From an uncultured Eubacteriales bacterium (GTDB taxonomy: Bacteria; Bacillota; Clostridia; Oscillospirales; Oscillospiraceae): a DNA stretch of 34,944 nt. Both the position numbers and the translations under genes were made by a program. The stretch is taken from NCBI GenBank assembly GCA_902475435.1, contig CABRZL010000016.1:1-34944 (forward strand). Direction: 5' to 3'. The notes beneath the pieces were generated by a model. The model ran no database searches. It was not told the DNA's origin and worked only from the letters and a program-made list of their open reading frames with translations. Shown here piece after piece: positions 30,449 through 34,944 of the stretch. Numbering within the stretch: the stretch's first letter is position 1; each line of letters starts with the position of its first letter.

Positions 30449-31099
30449 TCATTTTTCGCAGGGAACGCCCAGCAAAAGTGGTTCCAGCTGCGAAAAGGAT
30501 TTGACAATGGGTGCGCCAGCGGTGCGAAGATCCTGCTCCGATTGATGTCCAATGGCACAGAGAATGCAGTCTGTGCCCATCGCTTGTGCTACGTCGTAAT
30601 CGTGAAGCGTATCGCCGATCATGACCATATTTTCCGGCGAAATCTGCTGCTGTGAAATCCATCGCTTTGCACGATCTATCTTGCCAACGGCCAATAAATC
30701 ATCAGCGGCAATGATTTCATCAAAAAACTGTCTTATGCCAAATCGCATTGTATTTTCTTCTATTGGATCCCGGTGGGAGGAGGAGAGGATTACCTGGCGT
30801 ATACCAATGGACTGAAGATGATGCAGCAAAGGCTGCACGCCGGTGTGGAGCCGGCAAAAGTATTTTGGATAGTATTCACTGAATTCCTGCCCAATTTCGG
30901 ACATGGATACCTGGCTGAGGTCAAACAGATGCGAATAAAAACGGCTGATGGGGGTGTCCATATAGGCATAGTATTGTTCGAGTGTAATGGGTGGTTGATT
31001 CCGTTTTTTCAGAATATCATTGGTAGCGGACAGGGACGCGCCCACATCGTCAGCCAAAGTACCGTTCCAGTCCCAAATGATGCATTGATATGATTTCAT
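30449..31099 (-). CDS. HAD family hydrolase
   Basis: A 216-aa haloacid dehalogenase-type phosphatase. Motif I is IIWDWNGTLADD, with Asn at the third position instead of the second Asp (D-x-N), a variant common in one Firmicute group. Motif II is QVILSSSHRD, motif III includes the Lys in VGKIDRAKRW, and motif IV is MIGDTLHDYDVAQAMG. The cap is helical. It resembles phosphoglycolate phosphatases, but the substrate is unknown. The ATG at 31099 follows AAGGAAA by 7 nt. It is last of a GNAT-ATPase-HAD row. Confidence 0.88.
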   Translation of the reverse strand: MKSYQCIIWDWNGTLADDVGASLSATNDILKKRNQPPITLEQYYAYMDTPISRFYSHLFDLSQVSMSEIGQEFSEYYPKYFCRLHTGVQPLLHHLQSIGIRQVILSSSHRDPIEENTMRFGIRQFFDEIIAADDLLAVGKIDRAKRWISQQQISPENMVMIGDTLHDYDVAQAMGTDCILCAIGHQSEQDLRTAGAPIVKSFSQLEPLLLGVPCEK

Positions 31100-31113
31100 A
31101 GAAGATTTCCTTG

Positions 31114-31623
31114 TTATGTAAATTTTTTGAGCCACAAATTTAGTTCTTGCTGATTCTTGAGTTCTGTGATTTTGTTTTGATAAGAATGTAAGCGCTGTTT
31201 GACTCCGTCAGAGCCGGCATCATATGCCCGGCTCCATCGAAACATGGCTTGAAGCATGGCAAGGTTCGGTGTGTAAATACAATATTCCCGTCCCAGATGC
31301 TGCCGGAACCAACGGGTCAGAATGCGTTGATATCGGATATATTTTGGCGGACACAGCAGGACAATCTCATCAGCCAGATCGCGCCCATGAGAAAAGATTT
31401 CTCGCCCCGTATCTTCCATGATCCACTGATCAAGGGATAAAATTTTTTCAAAGATTGCGCTCCACTCAGCCTCCGAGCGCTTGCGATTGCCGGTAGGCGC
31501 CGTCGAGTCAGGAAACCGGAGGACTTCATCGAGATGGAACGCTGGAATATTGGTGAGATTGGATAATTGATTGGCCAGCGTGCTTTTTCCGGAGGCCACA
31601 GGCCCTACAATGTAGCACTTCAT
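31114..31623 (-). CDS. P-loop kinase-like protein (DNA topology modulation family)
   Basis: A 169-aa small P-loop NTPase. MKCYIVGPVASGKSTLANQLS is the Walker A region. FHLDEVLRFP and WIMEDTGREI lie where a substrate-binding region and Walker B would be. DEIVLLCPPKYIRYQRILTRWF follows. This matches the adenylate-kinase-like proteins labelled topology modulation or FlaR. The substrate is unknown. The ATG at 31623 overlaps the GNAT stop as ATGA, so it is translationally coupled; the HAD gene begins 14 bases after its stop. Confidence 0.86.
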   Translation of the reverse strand: MKCYIVGPVASGKSTLANQLSNLTNIPAFHLDEVLRFPDSTAPTGNRKRSEAEWSAIFEKILSLDQWIMEDTGREIFSHGRDLADEIVLLCPPKYIRYQRILTRWFRQHLGREYCIYTPNLAMLQAMFRWSRAYDAGSDGVKQRLHSYQNKITELKNQQELNLWLKKFT

Positions 31624-32093
31624 AGAAGATCGTCGGTGCGTGCTGGCGGAATAGAAGGGGTTATTCGCTTCCTCATGAAAAGTTCCTCCGTTTGCTGATA
31701 GCCCAATTTGCGATAAAGTGTCTGTGCTTCTGTATTTTTGGCCCCGGTGAACAGTTGAAAGGCATAGATTCCCCGCTGCTGGTAATAATTCTCCAAAAAA
31801 GCCATAAGCCGTGAAGCTACGCCCAAACGGCGATATTCTTCCAATACAAATAATTCGGTCATCTCTACATAATCTGCGGTATAGCACATCGAACGAAGGA
31901 ATTGGCCGCAGAGAAAGCCAGCCGGATTTTGATTGACAAAGGCAATGACTACGGTTTCGCCTCCTGGCGCTGAAAGGCATTGACGGACCCGATCGAATGT
32001 GGATTCTCCAGAACCGTTAAAGACCTCGTTCAGATGAAACAATGCGTCAGTGTCAGAAGGAACCGCAAGCCTGACCTCAATATTGGATTGCAT
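31620..32093 (-). CDS. GNAT family N-acetyltransferase
   Basis: A 157-aa single-domain acetyltransferase. It reads VRLAVPSDTDALFHLNEVF at the start, then FLCGQFLRSMCYTADYVEMTELFVLEEYRRLGVASRLMAFLENYYQQRGIYAFQLFTGAKNTEAQTLYRKLGYQQTEELFMRK, which holds the whole acetyl-CoA core. The ATG at 32093 follows TTGGAGG by 8 nt; a longer in-frame reading to 32165 runs into the argS terminator and is rejected. It is first of three linked genes. The substrate is unknown. Confidence 0.9.
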   Translation of the reverse strand: MQSNIEVRLAVPSDTDALFHLNEVFNGSGESTFDRVRQCLSAPGGETVVIAFVNQNPAGFLCGQFLRSMCYTADYVEMTELFVLEEYRRLGVASRLMAFLENYYQQRGIYAFQLFTGAKNTEAQTLYRKLGYQQTEELFMRKRITPSIPPARTDDLL

Positions 32094-32144
32094 ATTATGG
32101 ACCTCCAATGAAGGGAGAGTGTATGATTCAACAAGGTTCAATCG

Positions 32145-32176
32145 AAAAAATGCAAGAGCGCACATGGGTACGCTCT
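32145..32176 (-). terminator. Terminator of argS
   Basis: On the minus strand AGAGCG (32176-32171) pairs with CGCTCT (32160-32155) around a 10-nt loop, then TGC and six T. Confidence 0.7.
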
Positions 32177-32182
32177 GCCGTG

Positions 32183-33952
32183 TTACATCTTCTCCGGAGC
32201 TTCGAAGCCCAATAGATCAATGCAGGTTTCCAATACCCGTTTTACCAGTGTGATGAGCGCGACATATCCCCGCTGCTTTGTTTCGTCCGGTTCAGAGAGA
32301 ATACGGGTTTCATGGTAAAATCGGTTGACTGCAACGCTGAGGTCATAGATATAGGAGCAGACGATGTTCGGCTGTGTATCTCGATAGGCAAGCTGGAGAT
32401 TATCTGCGAATCGTGAAAGTTGCAGCATCAGATCCTTCTCAATCTGATTTTCCGGAGGAAGGATAGTCAGCGCCTCCGGCATTGAACTTACTTTTTCGGC
32501 ATATTTGGCCAGAATCGATTTGATCCGTACAATTGTATAGAGAATATATGGCCCGGTGTTGCCCTCAAAGGAACTGAAACGATCCATATCAAAAGCATAG
32601 TCCTTTGTGGCCAAGTTGGAAAGGTCGCCATATTTCAACGCTGCCACAGCAATGATCTGGGCGATTTCATCCACTGCGTCACCGGTTATGATGTTGTTTT
32701 CCAAAATACGCTGCTTTACCGTGTCGGTAATTTCCGCAATGAGATATTCCAGGCGCATTACGCCGCCGGAACGAGTTTTAAACGGTTTACCGTCCTTGCC
32801 GTTCATGGTGCCAAAGCCCAGGAATTGCAGCTGTGTCTCTGGACGGATGATGCCGGATTTTTTTGCGGTGCGGAATACCTGTTCAAAATGCAGCGCCTGC
32901 CGTTTGTCCACTACATAAAGGATTTTGTCTGGATGATAATCCTGTTCCCGCTGAACCAGCGTAGCCAAATCTGTAGTGGCATATAGCGTAGCGCCATCGG
33001 ATTTTAGAATGATGCAGGGAGGAATTTCTTCCTTGTCGCCGGGTTCCTGCACGTTGACAACCAGGGCACCCTGGCTCTCAACGGCATAACCGCCGTCCTT
33101 CAGATATTTGACCATATCAGCAATATAGGGTTCTGCATCGCTTTCGCCTTTCCAAAGATCAAATTCTACATTGAGCGCATGATAGTTCTTTTTTAGATCG
33201 GCGACGGATACGTTCATGACGTGACGCCAGATGGCCATATAACCGCGTTCTCCCCGCTGGAGTTTCAGCGTTGCTTCATGGGCACGGGCAGAAAAATCCG
33301 GATCCTCTTTACTGCGGGCCGATGCGGCTGGATAAATCTGCTCCAGTTCAGAAATGGTGAAGGGAGGTTCTGTGGGGTACTCTCCCTGAAAATCGGGATT
33401 AAAATAGGGAAGATCCGGGGCCTTGTCCCGAATGCCTTCGATAATCAGACCCATCTGCAGGCCCCAGTCTCCCAGGTGGACGTCGCCGATCACACGATTG
33501 CCAAAATAACGTGCAATGCGCTTCACAGCTTCCCCAATAATAGCGGGACGGATGTGTCCAACATGCAGCGGTTTGGCGACATTGGCGCCGCCATAGTCGA
33601 TAATGATGGTTTTAGGTATTGGTTCACCTTGTAGACCAAAATGGTCTGAGCATGTCATTTGGTTGACATAATTTGAAACCAGCTCCGGCGCCAGCCGGAG
33701 ATTGATAAAGCCGGGTTTCACTGCCTCAACAGTGAGAAAGGCGGGATCGTTCTGAAGTTCTGTCACCACCGCCTCAGCAATGGCGATGGGAGCTTGATGG
33801 TATTGCTTTGCAGCGGGCATGCTGCCGTTGCATTGGTATTCGCACAGGTCCGGCCGGGCAGATATGCTGACTCGACCGTAAGACGCATCAAATCCAGCCT
33901 TTTGGAATGCCTCGGATACGTGTTGAGATATGACATCAATGAGTTTATCCAT
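32183..33952 (-). CDS. argS: Arginyl-tRNA synthetase
   Basis: A 589-aa class I aminoacyl-tRNA synthetase. The N-terminal Add-1 domain is followed by IIDYGGANVAKPLHVGHIRPAIIGEAVKRIARYFG, holding the HIGH motif (HVGH). The GDVHLGDWGLQMGLIIEGI segment is specific to ArgRS. FGTMNGKDGKPFKTRSGGVMRLE sits where KMSK would be; ArgRS often lacks the canonical motif. The C-terminal anticodon domain ends FYHETRILSEPDETKQRGYVALITLVKRVLETCIDLLGFEAPEKM. No T-box leader is present in the 80 bases upstream. GAGGAAG precedes the ATG. Confidence 0.97.
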   Translation of the reverse strand: MDKLIDVISQHVSEAFQKAGFDASYGRVSISARPDLCEYQCNGSMPAAKQYHQAPIAIAEAVVTELQNDPAFLTVEAVKPGFINLRLAPELVSNYVNQMTCSDHFGLQGEPIPKTIIIDYGGANVAKPLHVGHIRPAIIGEAVKRIARYFGNRVIGDVHLGDWGLQMGLIIEGIRDKAPDLPYFNPDFQGEYPTEPPFTISELEQIYPAASARSKEDPDFSARAHEATLKLQRGERGYMAIWRHVMNVSVADLKKNYHALNVEFDLWKGESDAEPYIADMVKYLKDGGYAVESQGALVVNVQEPGDKEEIPPCIILKSDGATLYATTDLATLVQREQDYHPDKILYVVDKRQALHFEQVFRTAKKSGIIRPETQLQFLGFGTMNGKDGKPFKTRSGGVMRLEYLIAEITDTVKQRILENNIITGDAVDEIAQIIAVAALKYGDLSNLATKDYAFDMDRFSSFEGNTGPYILYTIVRIKSILAKYAEKVSSMPEALTILPPENQIEKDLMLQLSRFADNLQLAYRDTQPNIVCSYIYDLSVAVNRFYHETRILSEPDETKQRGYVALITLVKRVLETCIDLLGFEAPEKM

Positions 33953-33990
33953 AACCGTACTTCCTCATTTCTCACAAAATATTGCATTTT

Positions 33991-34019
33991 ATTGTATCAC
34001 AGATTTTTCCCGCTGTACA
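33991..34019 (-). promoter_or_regulatory. Promoter of argS
   Basis: TGTACA (34019-34014), 17-nt spacer, TACAAT (33996-33991) with TGA before the -10 (extended). Confidence 0.45.
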
Positions 34020-34031
34020 GGAAAATACACA

Positions 34032-34823
34032 CTATTGTTTCCGAAAAATATCCAGACTGTGCGCGGTGGCGCCTACCAGATCCGGCCGTTCGCAGACGGT
34101 CAGATGATATTTTATAAACATCTGAAATGTAGACTCCTCCATTTCCTCCAGCTCTTTGCGCATAAAATAAGAGATGCCATCCGTGGCGACATAGTGCAAT
34201 CGTGTAACGGGAAAGTTGGCCATTATACAGTCAATATCTGATTTTCTTACCATTTCAAACAGATCAGAGGGCTTTGAGATAGTCACAAACGTTTCTGGAT
34301 TCAGCATGCCTTCTGCAAGAACTTTTCGTAGATGTTTATTCTTAAAGACGTATTCCACAATGCTGCCCTCGGCAATGCAGTAAGCTGCCATGACAATGCC
34401 GCCCTGCTTTGTTACTCGCAGAGCTTCCGAGATGGCTTGCTTTTTATCTGCCTCTCGGAACAGATGATAGAGGGGGCCTAACAGGAGGGTCAAGTCAAAA
34501 GATTCATTTGGCAGCATTTCCAGATCAAGTGCATTGCCTTCCAAGACTTGGATAGTCATATCTGGTGTGATCTTGGTGCGGAGTATATCGAGATTGTGCG
34601 GCACCAAATCCACTGCGGTTACATCATAGCCTTCTGCTGCCAGGGAAATGGAATACCGGCCGGTTCCTGCTCCAATTTCCAATATTTTAGTGCCTGACCT
34701 GAGATATGTTTGGATATATCGCATGGTGGTGATATATTCCAACTTTCCACGGCGATATAAGGTTAGTCTGCCGTCTTCGTCATAGCTGTCATAATAGCTA
34801 CAAAGATAATCTTTGAGTTCCAT
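34032..34823 (-). CDS. Class I SAM-dependent methyltransferase
   Basis: A 263-aa protein. TKILEIGAGTGRYSISLAAEGYDVTAVDLVPHNLDIL is the SAM-binding motif I and the post-I acidic residue. LEGNALDLEMLPNESFDLTLLLGPLYHLF gives motifs II/III, and ALRVTKQGGIVMAAYC follows. It begins ELKDYLCSYYDSYDEDGRLTLYRRGKLEYITTM, a start seen in a common Firmicute methyltransferase group of unknown target. AAAGGAG lies 8 nt before the ATG. It ends 80 bases before argS, with a promoter between them. Confidence 0.9.
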   Translation of the reverse strand: MELKDYLCSYYDSYDEDGRLTLYRRGKLEYITTMRYIQTYLRSGTKILEIGAGTGRYSISLAAEGYDVTAVDLVPHNLDILRTKITPDMTIQVLEGNALDLEMLPNESFDLTLLLGPLYHLFREADKKQAISEALRVTKQGGIVMAAYCIAEGSIVEYVFKNKHLRKVLAEGMLNPETFVTISKPSDLFEMVRKSDIDCIMANFPVTRLHYVATDGISYFMRKELEEMEESTFQMFIKYHLTVCERPDLVGATAHSLDIFRKQ

Positions 34824-34839
34824 TTTTCAGACTCCTTTC

Positions 34840-34888
34840 CCCAAAAATAAACAGCGGTACAGGCATGAAAATATGCCCATACCGCTGT
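34840..34888 (-). terminator. Terminator of a minus-strand gene entering from the right edge
   Basis: On the minus strand ACAGCGGTA (34888-34880) pairs with TACCGCTGT (34859-34851), with an inner GGCAT/ATGCC stem, then TTTATTTTT. It lies upstream of the methyltransferase, so it must end a gene beyond 34944; one minus frame closes with TAG at 34906. Confidence 0.65.
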
Positions 34889-34944
34889 AAAAACGTACAA
34901 ATCTGCTACGTCTTCCGCAAAATGGGCCTACTTCCCACCCAATA

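Noticed and set aside
33953..34031. Possible T-box leader before argS
   Set aside because: Too short, with no T-box sequence or terminator/antiterminator pair; only a plain promoter is seen.
34906..34944. Minus frame ending YWVGSRPILRKT then TAG at the right edge
   Set aside because: Only 12 codons are visible and the family cannot be recognised. The terminator at 34840-34888 supports a gene end here, but the frame is not certain enough for a feature.

Overview
The window is an ordinary chromosomal stretch of a spore-forming Firmicute of class Clostridia, most likely an Oscillospiraceae/Ruminococcaceae-type gut bacterium (inference). The reasons are a complete Spo0A with 0A boxes in its promoter region, strong GGAGG ribosome-binding sites, roughly 50% GC, and a mix of families (DUF6062-like protein, acyl-ACP thioesterase, VanZ-like, SLH protein, GluQ-RS) typical of that group. 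I see no IS element, prophage, CRISPR array or rRNA.

Layout. 1-419: truncated GNAT gene (-). 420-898: AT-rich spo0A promoter region. 899-1678 spo0A; 1728-2444 Cys-rich DUF6062-like protein (-). 2561-8458 (+): acyl-ACP thioesterase, guaB, ABC-F ATPase, YdcF-like protein, Mrp-type Fe-S carrier. 8735-9400 VanZ-like protein. 9653-14108 (-): a seven-gene operon queD-queE-folE-queC-queF-mutY-paaI behind a 5' leader that carries a preQ1-I type riboswitch and an intrinsic terminator. 14135-14587 marR (-), divergent from 14734-17457, a fused ABC transporter. 17561-19000: lipoprotein and a GNAT. 19121-21349: pyrB with a fused PyrI-like zinc domain, then an RlmI-type methyltransferase. 21439-21912: five tRNA genes (Gly-Arg-His-Gln-Lys). 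22040-23540 (-): two small proteins and an MBL hydrolase, divergent from gluQ (23624-24550) and a small membrane protein. 24989-27493 (-): SLH/Ig surface protein and rodA. 27629-29415 (+): tsaE-tsaB-upp. 29469-34823 (-): a 41-aa membrane peptide, three GNAT/ATPase/HAD accessory genes plus another GNAT, argS and a SAM methyltransferase.

The clearest theme is tRNA modification. The que operon holds every step from GTP to preQ1, its leader looks like a preQ1 sensor, gluQ (for glutamyl-queuosine on tRNA-Asp) lies 9.5 kb away, one tRNA in the cluster (His-GTG) is a queuosine substrate, and tsaE/tsaB (t6A) and an rRNA methyltransferase are also present. Nucleotide metabolism is represented by guaB, pyrB and upp.

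The most unusual items are the PyrB catalytic chain carrying only the zinc-finger part of PyrI, an almost exactly superimposed pair of face-to-face promoters between gluQ and the MBL gene, the multi-hairpin que leader, a palindrome inside the tRNA-operon promoter, and a perfect 38-bp palindrome between two convergent genes. Nothing here clearly amounts to a wholly new system; most genes are housekeeping.
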